From Candidatus Glassbacteria bacterium RIFCSPLOWO2_12_FULL_58_11 (lineage in GTDB: Bacteria > Gemmatimonadota > Glassbacteria > GWA2-58-10), in NCBI GenBank assembly GCA_001780825.1, contig MFIX01000164.1, positions 1 to 20,181 on the forward strand: a DNA stretch of 20,181 bases, written 5' to 3'. A program made the translations under genes and the position numbers. The notes under the pieces are model-generated. The model saw only the letters and a program-made list of their open reading frames with translations, made no database searches and was not told where the DNA came from. Positions within the stretch are counted from its first letter, which is position 1. Every line of letters begins with the position of its first letter. Below, piece by piece: positions 1 through 7,630 of this stretch.

Positions 1-127
1 GCCGCCCCCGCGCCTCGGGATTCCTCGGTGTTTCTCCGGTCGCTGCCGGACGCGATCTTTTGTAACCGCCGCGAAAGAGCTTTGTTCTGGAAAAATCCCT
101 AACTTTTCCTTTTATCGGAGCGAGAAA

Positions 128-2419
128 ATGGCCCGAAAAATCAATTCCAACCTGATTCTGCTCTTCATACTTCTGCTGGCGGCTTTCTCCTGCGGGCCAT
201 CAGGCACAGAAAAATCCGATAAGGTTCTGTATCTCGATCCAGGCCAGCCGGTGGAGGAGCGAGTGGCCGACCTTCTTGGCCGCATGACTCTCGAGGAGAA
301 GATCGGCCAGATGAACCAGTACCTGGCTCCACGCTATGCCAAAGCCTCCGAGCCGGCGGATTTTTCCGGGCGGCTGGATAAGCTGCTCAAAGATGGACTG
401 GTCGGCTCGCTGCTTTTTGTCAGCGATGTCGAGGAGGCCAATGCGCTGCAGAAAGTCGCCGGCGACTCGCGGCTCAAGATCCCGCTGATTTTCGGGATCG
501 ATGCGGTCCACGGGCTCTGTCCGGTGCGCGGCTCTACTATATTCCCAACGCCGATAGCTATGGCCTGCACTTTCGACACTCTGCTGGTCGAGGAGGCCTC
601 CCGGATCACCGCCCGCGAGGTGCGGGCCTCGGGGATGCACTGGGCCTTTTATCCGGTGCTCGATGTGGCCCGCGACCCGCGCTGGGGAAGGACCGCCGAG
701 ACTTTCGGCGAGGATTCTTATCTGGTGGGGCAAATGGGCCGGGCCGTGGTCCGCGGCTTCCAGGGCGAGAACCTGTCCTCGGAGGAGAACATAATCGCCT
801 GTGTCAAGCATTTCGCCGCCCACAGCCAGTCCCTGGGCGGCAGGAATATCGCGCCGATTGACGTCTCGGAAAGGACCCTGCGCTCAGTTTTCCTGTCGCC
901 CTTCCGCGCTGCGGTAGAGCAGGGGGTTTTCTCGGCGATGGCGGCGTATCACGAGATAAACGGCGTTCCCTGCCACGCCTCGAAAGAGCTGCTTACCGAT
1001 ATCCTGCGCGATGAGTGGGGCTTCCAGGGTTTCGTGGTCAGCGACTGGGGCGGGATCGAGATGCTGATCTCCACGCATCACGTGGCCGCGGACCAGAAAG
1101 AGGCGGTGCGCCAGGCGATTACCGCCGGGCTGGACATGCACATGCAGGGCGATGGATTGACCGAGCCGCTTCTCGAACTGGTGCATGAGGGTACTTTCAC
1201 GGAGAGCCGGATTGACCAGTCAGTGTCCCGTATCCTGGCCGCCAAATTCCGGCTCGGCCTGTTCGAAAACAATTATGTCGATCCGCAGCGCACCTCTCAA
1301 GTGCTGGCCTGTGCTGAGCACAGGGCCAAGGCCCTCGAGGCGGCACGGGAGTCGATCGTGCTGCTGGAGAACCGCGGGGGGCTGCTGCCGCTCAAGAAGG
1401 AACTCAAATCGATCCTGGTCACCGGCCCGAACGCGGACAACAATGCGCTGACCGGAGACTGGACCGCGCCCCAGCCGCCTGAGAATGTCACGACAGTGCT
1501 CGAGGGCCTTCGGGCTGCCGTTTCTCCGAAAACCGCGGTGCGCTTTGTGGATTGCGGCAAGGTTTTCGAGGAGTCCACGGAAAAGATCGAGCAGGCGGTT
1601 CGGGAGGCCAGGAAAGCTGATGTGGCGATAGTGGTGGTGGGGGAGAGCGAGGCCCGTTACGATGACCAGGGCAACTGGGCCCGGCCGCGCAAGGAGCGCA
1701 GCGGCGGCGAGGGCGTGGACCGCTCGGACCTGACCCTGGTGGGCCGTCAGCTCGAGCTGGTCCAGGCCATTTACAAGACCGGTACGCCGACCGTCGTGGT
1801 GCTGGTCAATGGCCGGCCATTAGCTGTGGACTGGATCGCCGAGAATATTCCCGCCCTGGTCGAGGCCTGGGAGCCGGGCCTGGAGGGAGGCACCGCGGTG
1901 GCCGAGGTGCTGTTCGGCGACTGCAATCCCGGCGGAAGGCTCTCGATCTCCATACCGCGCTCGGTGGGCCAGTTGCCGGTCTGGTACAATCATCCTCCCT
2001 CGGCGGAGAACGACTACAAATACATGAGCTGCCAGCCGCTCTATCCTTTCGGCTACGGGCTGAGCTACACGAAATTCGAGTACAGCAATCTCGAAATGCC
2101 GGCGACTATAGAGCCGGATGAGAATTTCGAGGTTTCGGTCGAGGTAAGGAACAGCGGAGAGCGGCCCGGTGTGGAGATCGTGCTGTTGTATGTCAACGAT
2201 GAGGTGAGCAGCCTGACCACGCCGGTTAAGGAGCTCAAGGGGTTCCAGCGGGTGGCGCTCCAGCCCGGCGAATCGAAAAAAGTCACATTCAATTTGTCCT
2301 ATGGTCAACTGGCTTTCCTGGATCAAAACCTGGAAGAGGTAGTGGAGCCGGGCAAATTCGCGGTGATGGTCGGCGGCCTGACAGGCGAGTTCGAGGTGCC
2401 AGAAAGCGCCGGAAACTGA
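128..2419 (+). CDS. Glycoside hydrolase family 3 beta-glucosidase/beta-xylosidase-like, exported
   Basis: Probable exo-acting beta-glycosidase that removes terminal sugars from oligosaccharides outside the cytoplasm. The 763-residue length and domain order match BglX-type GH3 enzymes: an N-terminal barrel (about 40-380) with KHFAAH and the nucleophile motif GFVVSDWGG (Asp306), a middle alpha/beta sandwich (about 400-630) with the GEGVDRSDLTL segment where the acid/base is usually found, and a C-terminal fibronectin-III-like domain (about 660-755). The N-terminus is hydrophobic and ends in AAFSC, so Cys22 could be a lipidation site, though Ala at -3 makes the lipobox imperfect; cleavage by signal peptidase I is the alternative. 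The ATG is preceded by GGAG with 8 bases of spacing. A GNAT gene follows 65 bases later on the same strand. Substrate cannot be told from sequence alone. Confidence 0.93.
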   Translation: MARKINSNLILLFILLLAAFSCGPSGTEKSDKVLYLDPGQPVEERVADLLGRMTLEEKIGQMNQYLAPRYAKASEPADFSGRLDKLLKDGLVGSLLFVSDVEEANALQKVAGDSRLKIPLIFGIDAVHGLCPVRGSTIFPTPIAMACTFDTLLVEEASRITAREVRASGMHWAFYPVLDVARDPRWGRTAETFGEDSYLVGQMGRAVVRGFQGENLSSEENIIACVKHFAAHSQSLGGRNIAPIDVSERTLRSVFLSPFRAAVEQGVFSAMAAYHEINGVPCHASKELLTDILRDEWGFQGFVVSDWGGIEMLISTHHVAADQKEAVRQAITAGLDMHMQGDGLTEPLLELVHEGTFTESRIDQSVSRILAAKFRLGLFENNYVDPQRTSQVLACAEHRAKALEAARESIVLLENRGGLLPLKKELKSILVTGPNADNNALTGDWTAPQPPENVTTVLEGLRAAVSPKTAVRFVDCGKVFEESTEKIEQAVREARKADVAIVVVGESEARYDDQGNWARPRKERSGGEGVDRSDLTLVGRQLELVQAIYKTGTPTVVVLVNGRPLAVDWIAENIPALVEAWEPGLEGGTAVAEVLFGDCNPGGRLSISIPRSVGQLPVWYNHPPSAENDYKYMSCQPLYPFGYGLSYTKFEYSNLEMPATIEPDENFEVSVEVRNSGERPGVEIVLLYVNDEVSSLTTPVKELKGFQRVALQPGESKKVTFNLSYGQLAFLDQNLEEVVEPGKFAVMVGGLTGEFEVPESAGN

Positions 2420-2484
2420 ATAAGCTGAAGCTGCAAATGCGACTACAGATGAATTGGACTGATTAACTGTAACCGGAGAATTGA

Positions 2485-2994
2485 ATGCCTGAATCGCGCG
2501 CTGAGGTCGGCTTGGAGATAAGATTTGCGGCAGAGGCGGATGTGCCTCTGATCCTGTCGCTGATCCGGGAGCTGGCGGAATACGAGAGACTTTCCGCGGA
2601 TGTCGTGGCGGATGAAGCAAGCCTGAAAGAGTATCTGTTCGGCGGGCGGCGCTACGCCGAGACGCTGCTCGCCTTTTTCGAGGGCCGTTCTGCGGGGTTC
2701 GCCCTCTTTTTCCATAATTTCTCCACCTTTCTCTGCCGGCCCGGAATTTATCTCGAGGACCTGTTTGTTTGGCCGGAGTTCCGCGGGAAGGGGATCGGCA
2801 AGGCTCTGCTTCAATTTCTGGGCCGCCTGGCTGTGGAAAGGAAATGCGGCCGCCTCGAGTGGGCGGTCCTGAACTGGAACGAGCCGGCAATCGGTTTTTA
2901 CAAAAATCTCGGCGCCCGGGTGATGGATGAATGGACGGTTTTCCGCCTGGCCGGCGAGGCGCTTCACCGGCTGGCAGATAAAAGCGGCGTCTGA
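2485..2994 (+). CDS. GNAT-family N-acetyltransferase (SSAT/diamine acetyltransferase-like)
   Basis: Cytoplasmic acetyl-CoA-dependent N-acetyltransferase of 169 residues, one GNAT domain. The beta1 strand IRFAAEADVPLIL begins near residue 12. The acetyl-CoA pyrophosphate-binding loop is RGKGIG at 100-105, after YLEDLFVWPEF. The late motif NWNEPAIGFYKNLGA holds Tyr139, the usual proton donor position. The YLEDLFV...RGKGIG and NEPAI-FY-LGA...EWTVFRL pattern is typical of the subgroup that includes spermidine/spermine and thialysine acetyltransferases; the substrate here could be a polyamine, an amino acid or something else. GGAG lies 6-7 bases before the ATG. The gene may be read through from the GH3 gene, although a functional link is not evident. 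Confidence 0.88.
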   Translation: MPESRAEVGLEIRFAAEADVPLILSLIRELAEYERLSADVVADEASLKEYLFGGRRYAETLLAFFEGRSAGFALFFHNFSTFLCRPGIYLEDLFVWPEFRGKGIGKALLQFLGRLAVERKCGRLEWAVLNWNEPAIGFYKNLGARVMDEWTVFRLAGEALHRLADKSGV

Positions 2995-3060
2995 ATCCCC
3001 CAGCACCTCTTGTCATTTCCAAGGATTATCGTCCGTTACGTTCATGGCAATCCGGCCTTG

Positions 3061-3160
3061 CCGGGGCTTCCCGGCGGTTCTGGCTCAGCGAGGCGAACCG
3101 GCCCTTGTTGCCTTAAAGGCAACAAGGGTTTGACCGTTGGCGGCCAAACCCTTGCTGTAT
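3061..3160. other. Cluster of hairpins between the GNAT gene and the tRNA
   Basis: Several inverted repeats are packed here: CCGGG/CCCGG (3061-3074), GGTTC/GAACC (3076-3080 with 3095-3099), a near-perfect 27-base hairpin at 3102-3128 (arms CCCTTGTTGCC/GGCAACAAGGG) and a second at 3124-3153 (arms AAGGGTTTG/CAAACCCTT with CCG/CGG inside). The last two share 3124-3128, so they cannot both form fully. No strong T-run follows on either strand. The region most likely ends transcription from both the GNAT side and the tRNA side, or is a structured intergenic repeat. Confidence 0.5.
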
Positions 3161-3161
3161 C

Positions 3162-3238
3162 TGGTGCCCCTAGGGTGACTCGAACACCCGACACGCGGTT
3201 TAGGAAACCGCTGCTCTATCCACCTGAGCTATAGGGGC
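3162..3238 (-). tRNA. tRNA-Arg, anticodon CCU
   Basis: Read on the minus strand, the 77 bases fold as a full cloverleaf: acceptor GCCCCTA/TAGGGGC, D-arm AGCTC...GAGC, anticodon stem GCGGT/ACCGC with loop TTCCTAA giving anticodon CCU, and T-arm GGGTG/CACCC with loop TTCGAGT. The discriminator is A and the 3' CCA is encoded. This isoacceptor reads AGG codons. A promoter with 17-base spacing lies just upstream. I looked for a duplicate of the tRNA 3' end elsewhere in the window (a sign of integration) and saw none. Confidence 0.96.
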
Positions 3239-3263
3239 GGAATTTGTATGAATTTTGTGGGAA

Positions 3264-3292
3264 AATATATAAGCTTCTTTATTATATTGCAA
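3264..3292 (-). promoter_or_regulatory. Sigma70-type promoter of tRNA-Arg
   Basis: On the minus strand TTGCAA (3287-3292) and TATATT (3264-3269) are separated by 17 bases. The -10 box ends 25 bases before the first base of the tRNA, leaving a short leader. The surrounding DNA is markedly AT-rich compared with the rest of the window. Confidence 0.65.
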
Positions 3293-3476
3293 GCGCTTGG
3301 GACACAGGGCGTCCATCAGGGAGATAGTCCTTTCAAGCATATTGGAATACGCCAGACCAATGAACCTTATTCGGTCTCGAGTCCGATCCGGCACCTTTCA
3401 TCACCTTTGACAGCCCCGCCAATATGATGCTACCTTCAGGAAGTTTTTCCGGATGATTTCGGTAGTCTATCCTTTG

Positions 3477-3493
3477 AAGGAGCGTTAACCCTG
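3477..3493 (+). promoter_or_regulatory. Ribosome binding site and CTG start of pabBC
   Basis: AAGGAG (3477-3482), then 8 bases, then CTG (3491-3493). There is no ATG, GTG or TTG in frame between this site and the GTG at 3557, and that GTG would leave out the residues leading into the first PabB strand and has no Shine-Dalgarno sequence. Confidence 0.55.
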
Positions 3494-5374
3494 CCCGCTT
3501 TCGCCGAATTCCCGCTGGATGACATTCTGCCCCGGCTCGAGGGCCGGGACAACTGGGTGCTGCTGGAAACTGCCCTGCCGGACCGGGAAAACCGCCTGAG
3601 CTATCTCTTCCTGGAACCCCGGGAGGTGCTGCAGACCCATGACCCGCGCCGGGTATGCGAGCTGCTCGAAAGAGCGGAGCGGGCTATCGGCTGTGGTCTC
3701 TGGGTAGCCGGGGCCTTGTCCTATGAGGCCGGGTATGCGCTCGAGCCGGCCCTGGAAGACCTGGCCCGCCCCTCCAAGTTTTCGCCGCTGGTCTGGCTGG
3801 GGCTGTACGAGCGGCCTTACGTATTCGATCATAGGCTTGACCGCTGGAGCGCTGATCTTCCCAAGCGAGCGGTAAAAACAACGGAGGATTATTCCTGGCG
3901 AGTGGACCATCCGAGCCTGGAGAGATCCCGGGAGGAATTCAGCCGGGATATTCTTCAAATCAAGGAGCTGATACGCAGGGGCGAGACATACCAGGTGAAC
4001 TACACCACACGCCGGCGCTTCGAATTTTCCGGCTCTCCGCTGGGCCTTTACCGCGCCCTGCGGGCCAGGCAGAGAGTGCCCTATGCTGGCCTTCTGCGCT
4101 GCGGAGACTGGTGGGTGCTCTCGCTTTCGCCCGAGCTGTTTTTCCGTCTCGAGCCCTCTGGAAAATTGGTCACCCGGCCGATGAAAGGCACCGCCGCCCG
4201 GGGCCGGAGCGCGGCGGAGGATGCGCGGCTAAAGAATAAGTTGCGGCGGGATGAAAAGAACCGGGCGGAGAACCTGATGATTGTCGACCTGCTGCGCAAC
4301 GACCTGGGTAAGCTCTGCCGGACCGGCACGGTGAGCGTGCCGCGGCTTTTCAGCGTGGAGCGCTACGAAACTCTCTTCCAGATGACCTCGACTGTGGAGG
4401 GTCGGGTGCCGCCTGCGCGCTCCGGCCTGACCGGTCTGCTGACCGCCCTGTTTCCCAGCGGCTCGGTGACCGGCGCGCCGAAAATCCGGACCATGCGCTT
4501 GATCGCCGGGCTGGAGGCCTCGCCGCGCGGGATTTACACCGGCGCTCTCGGTTTTGCCGCGCCGGATGGTGGAGCGGTGTTCAACGTGGCGATCCGCACC
4601 CTGGAGATCGACGGGAACCGGGGCGTGCTGGGAGTGGGCGGCGGTATCGTGGCCGACAGCCAGCCGGCAGCCGAATATGAGGAATGCCGTCTTAAGGGAC
4701 TGTTTCTTTCAGGTTTAAGTAACGGCCCGGCGGATAAAGAATTCGAGTTGGTGGAAACTCTGCTCAGGCGGGAGGGTACTTTCCCGCTGCTTGAGTACCA
4801 CCTAGACCGGATGGGCGGCTCCGCCCGCTATTTCGGGATACCTTTCGACAGGCGGAGGGCCAGGAGATTCATCCTGGCGGAGGCCGGGAAATTTCCCGGG
4901 TCCGGTCCCCAACGGGTCAGGCTGCTTCTTGACCGCCGGGGAAGCCTTCGCGCCGAGTGCGCCGGATTCGAGCCGCTCGCCGGAAAAGCGCGGATTGCTT
5001 TTTACGGCGAAAGCACCGATCAGGCGGACCGCTTTTATTACCATAAAACTACCTTCAGGCCGCTTTATTCCAAGGCTTTTGCGGAGGCCCGGGCCAGGGG
5101 CCTTTTCGATTATATATTCACTAACCGCCGGGGTGAGGTGACCGAAGGGACGATCTGTAATGTCTATGCGCAGTTCGGCGATATACTGTACACTCCGCCA
5201 GTGCGCTCGGGCCTGCTGGCCGGGGTTTACCGAAAATACCTCAGGAACGTGGGAAAACCGTTTGTCCGCGAAAAAAATCTGCGGAGAGAGGACCTCGAGA
5301 AGGCGGACAGTCTCTGGGTCAGTAATGCGCTCCAGGGCCTGCTCGAAGCCGAACTGGTTGAGGAAGAGCCATGA
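3491..5374 (+). CDS. pabB: Fused aminodeoxychorismate synthase component I and aminodeoxychorismate lyase (PabB-PabC)
   Basis: Makes 4-aminobenzoate for folate: the PabB part aminates chorismate with ammonia from a glutaminase subunit not present here, and the PabC part releases pyruvate. The PabB domain spans about residues 1-410 and shows SLSPELFF, PMKGTA (Lys232 counted from the CTG start; the Lys in KGT is the hallmark of PabB rather than TrpE), AENLMIVDLLRNDLG and FPSGSVTGAPK. The PLP-dependent class IV domain covers about 418-627, with the probable Schiff-base lysine in YHKTTFR (Lys519) and EVTEGTICNVY. The frame is open upstream of the first usual start codon, a GTG at 3557. AAGGAG at 3477-3482 sits 8 bases before an in-frame CTG at 3491. 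Starting there adds 22 residues (PAFAEFPLDDILPRLEGRDN...) that complete the conserved N-terminus before VLLETA. A TTGACA at 3407-3412 has no convincing -10 box. Confidence 0.92.
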   Translation: MPAFAEFPLDDILPRLEGRDNWVLLETALPDRENRLSYLFLEPREVLQTHDPRRVCELLERAERAIGCGLWVAGALSYEAGYALEPALEDLARPSKFSPLVWLGLYERPYVFDHRLDRWSADLPKRAVKTTEDYSWRVDHPSLERSREEFSRDILQIKELIRRGETYQVNYTTRRRFEFSGSPLGLYRALRARQRVPYAGLLRCGDWWVLSLSPELFFRLEPSGKLVTRPMKGTAARGRSAAEDARLKNKLRRDEKNRAENLMIVDLLRNDLGKLCRTGTVSVPRLFSVERYETLFQMTSTVEGRVPPARSGLTGLLTALFPSGSVTGAPKIRTMRLIAGLEASPRGIYTGALGFAAPDGGAVFNVAIRTLEIDGNRGVLGVGGGIVADSQPAAEYEECRLKGLFLSGLSNGPADKEFELVETLLRREGTFPLLEYHLDRMGGSARYFGIPFDRRRARRFILAEAGKFPGSGPQRVRLLLDRRGSLRAECAGFEPLAGKARIAFYGESTDQADRFYYHKTTFRPLYSKAFAEARARGLFDYIFTNRRGEVTEGTICNVYAQFGDILYTPPVRSGLLAGVYRKYLRNVGKPFVREKNLRREDLEKADSLWVSNALQGLLEAELVEEEP

Positions 5375-5390
5375 ATGGGTTAGATTGATT

Positions 5391-5412
5391 GTGCCGCCGC
5401 CGGCGGCGGCAC
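5391..5412. repeat. Perfect 22-bp GC palindrome
   Basis: The arms are GTGCCGCCGCC and GGCGGCGGCAC with no spacer. It lies between the stop of pabBC and the start of the hydrolase gene. It has no T-run on the + strand, so it is not a textbook terminator; it may be a transcript-stabilising stem or a protein site. Confidence 0.6.
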
Positions 5413-5481
5413 AGGAAAGAATTACGGAAATCATGCGAGAAAGAGCATTACTCTCATAATTTCAGCGGAGGTTCAAGGAAC

Positions 5482-7473
5482 ATGAACAAGCTGCGCTGTC
5501 TGCTCCCGGTCCTGCTGCTGGCCGCCCTCCCGGCGGCCCGGCCCGTCCGAGCCTGGAATGAGTACTACACGGAACTTCAGCAGTATTTCGAGCAAAGCAC
5601 TATCGCCAGGCACGACAGTCTGTTCAAGGGAATCGGGAGCGTGGCGCAGTGGGAGAAGGAGCGGGCGAGGATAAAAGGGAATCTGCTGAAAATGCTGGGC
5701 CTGGACCGGACCTGGCCTGCTGAGCCTCCCGCGGCGCAGGTCACCAACCGGATCGAGCGGCCGGATTACGTGCTGGAGTGCCTGGTGCTGGAGACCGCAC
5801 CGCAGATCTACTCCACCGCCAATTTTTACATTCCCAAGGGCCAGGGGTCTTTCCCGCTGGTCATTTACCAATGCGGCCACAGCCCGCGGGGGATTTACGG
5901 CAACAAGGAGGCTTTCAAACATCACGGGGCCTGGTTCGCGAGCCGGGGGATCGCCGTGCTGATCCTGGACTCGATCGAGCTGGGAGAGCTCAAGGTGACC
6001 CACCACGGCCTCTACAGCAATTACTGGTACGACCTGCTGAGCCGGGGCTACTCTCCGCTGGCGGCCGAACTGTACAATGCCCGAAGGGCGATCGACTACC
6101 TAGTCACGCGGCCGGAGGTTGACCCGGAGCGGATCGGGGCGACCGGTATCTCCGGCGGCGGAGTGACCACCTTTTTCCTGGCCCAGATCGATGACCGGAT
6201 CAAGGCCGCGGCCCCGGTTTCCGGCGAGTGCTCCTCGGTGGGGCAGGTCCAGGGAAGGCTGGCGGTCGAGCACTGCGACTGCATGTACCCGGTAAACTCT
6301 TACGGGCTGCTTTTCTCAGAGATGGGCGCGCTGGTCGCTCCCAGGCCGTTCCTGCTCTGCAACGCCCTTGCGGATGGGCTTTTCCCCATGCCCTATTTCA
6401 AGCAAATGGTGGACAAAATGAGCGTGATCTACAGTCTCTACGGAGCCGGGGACAAGCTGCGCACGGCCACCGTGCCGGGCGGCCACGCGGACAGCGAGGC
6501 GATCCGTCTCCCGGTCTACGCATTTTTCCTGAAAGAGTTCCTGGGCCGGGAAGAGGCGGTCACCGGGCAGGGGCCGGTGGATACCCTGAAAGCCGGGGAC
6601 CTGCTCTGTTACCGCAGCGGATTTCCCCTGGATGAGCGGCTGACCCGGATCCAGCACGATTTCATGCCCGAGGCGGTCTGCAACCCGCAGCCGCTCGATC
6701 CGGTGGACCGCCGGGCCAGGCGATCCGAGCTGGCCGCGGCGCTGAAAGAGCGGGTGTTCCCCGGCATGGCCGAACCGGTGGCCGCCCCATCGGCGCAGGG
6801 AGGCCGGGAGTGGACGCTCTGGCAGCGGCGGCTGAAAGAGGTGAGCCTGTCCTCGTTCGGGGAGATGAAAATCAAGGGAATTTTCAGCGTGCCGGAAAAG
6901 AGCGAAACCGGGGAAAGGCTGCCCGCGGTTCTGATGATCAAGGATGCCGGCCTGGGAAATGTCTGGTGGATGGACATCGACCGCCAGGAGAGCTATGACT
7001 GGGGCGGCAGGGCCGCGCTGGTGATCGAGCTGCTGGATGACTGCACGCGGGCGATCGATGACAGCCTGCGGCATCAGATGAAACGGGAGGCAATGATAAT
7101 CGGGCGGAGCTTCGATGAGATGCGGCTGCAGGAGATCCGCCTCGCCCTGGCGTTCCTGCGCGCTCAGCCGGAGGTGGACCCGGATAAGATTACCCTGGTC
7201 GGGCGGAGCGCGATCGGAGTCAATGCGCTCTATGCCGGGCTGTTCGATGAGCGGGTGGAGCGGGTGGTGCTCGAATCGCCGAGCGGCTCGCACACCGAGG
7301 GCCCGTATTACCTGGGGGTGCTGACAGTGACCGATATACCGGAGGTGGCCTGGCTGATGTCCGACCGGCTGCGGATATTCGGGGATGTGCCGGTGGGAGT
7401 GGCCGAGGCCCTGCGCCAAGGCGCACCGTCGGAGAAAGTTATCTGCAAAAATTTGGCGGATGGCCTGAGGTAA
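5482..7473 (+). CDS. Secreted tandem alpha/beta-hydrolase (acetyl-xylan-esterase / dienelactone-hydrolase-like)
   Basis: Probable extracytoplasmic esterase acting on acylated carbohydrates; the exact substrate is unknown. Starting at ATG 5482 gives 663 residues with a clear signal peptide (MNKLRC, a leucine/alanine-rich core, then ARPVRA-WN). An upstream GTG in the same frame at 5389 would add 31 basic residues before the signal and overlap the palindrome, so I reject it. The first module (about 90-355) carries GATGISGGG with nucleophile Ser224, a likely Asp298 (NALADGLF) and His335 (VPGGHAD), a complete triad. A second module (about 455-625) repeats the EVDPDKITLVGRSAIG pattern with Ser576 but has no obvious C-terminal Asp and His. 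It resembles proteins in polysaccharide-degradation loci. The gene ends convergently with the propeller gene at 7631. Confidence 0.85.
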   Translation: MNKLRCLLPVLLLAALPAARPVRAWNEYYTELQQYFEQSTIARHDSLFKGIGSVAQWEKERARIKGNLLKMLGLDRTWPAEPPAAQVTNRIERPDYVLECLVLETAPQIYSTANFYIPKGQGSFPLVIYQCGHSPRGIYGNKEAFKHHGAWFASRGIAVLILDSIELGELKVTHHGLYSNYWYDLLSRGYSPLAAELYNARRAIDYLVTRPEVDPERIGATGISGGGVTTFFLAQIDDRIKAAAPVSGECSSVGQVQGRLAVEHCDCMYPVNSYGLLFSEMGALVAPRPFLLCNALADGLFPMPYFKQMVDKMSVIYSLYGAGDKLRTATVPGGHADSEAIRLPVYAFFLKEFLGREEAVTGQGPVDTLKAGDLLCYRSGFPLDERLTRIQHDFMPEAVCNPQPLDPVDRRARRSELAAALKERVFPGMAEPVAAPSAQGGREWTLWQRRLKEVSLSSFGEMKIKGIFSVPEKSETGERLPAVLMIKDAGLGNVWWMDIDRQESYDWGGRAALVIELLDDCTRAIDDSLRHQMKREAMIIGRSFDEMRLQEIRLALAFLRAQPEVDPDKITLVGRSAIGVNALYAGLFDERVERVVLESPSGSHTEGPYYLGVLTVTDIPEVAWLMSDRLRIFGDVPVGVAEALRQGAPSEKVICKNLADGLR

Positions 7474-7533
7474 GAGACGGGAGACAGTCAGCGGATTTTT
7501 CCAGACAGCAGCCCTAGAGAGACTGATTGCATG

Positions 7534-7567
7534 AAAATGGGCACCCAGATTTTATCTGGGTGCCCAT
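7534..7567 (-). terminator. Strong hairpin terminator between convergent genes
   Basis: Arms ATGGGCACCCAGAT (7537-7550) and ATCTGGGTGCCCAT (7554-7567) form a perfect 14-bp stem with a 3-base loop. On the minus strand the stem is followed by TTTC, giving a short U-run for the propeller gene ending at 7631. On the + strand the following bases are A-rich, so there it would act only as a structure. Confidence 0.75.
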
Positions 7568-7630
7568 ACGAAAAATAAAGATGTAAAATTATTGTACTTA
7601 AGGCAGCTCGGCAGTGCTGCGCAATGAAGT

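Noticed and set aside
1820..3022. A 400-codon open frame on the minus strand across the GH3 and GNAT genes
   Set aside because: It runs antisense to two well-supported genes, is rich in Arg, Pro and Gly, and shows no domain or ribosome binding site.
3162..3238. Integration site of a genomic island at the tRNA
   Set aside because: No integrase and no second copy of the tRNA 3' end are visible in the window.
6316..7419. A 367-codon minus-strand frame opposite the tandem hydrolase
   Set aside because: Shadow of the hydrolase gene; rich in His, Pro and Gln with no recognisable fold.
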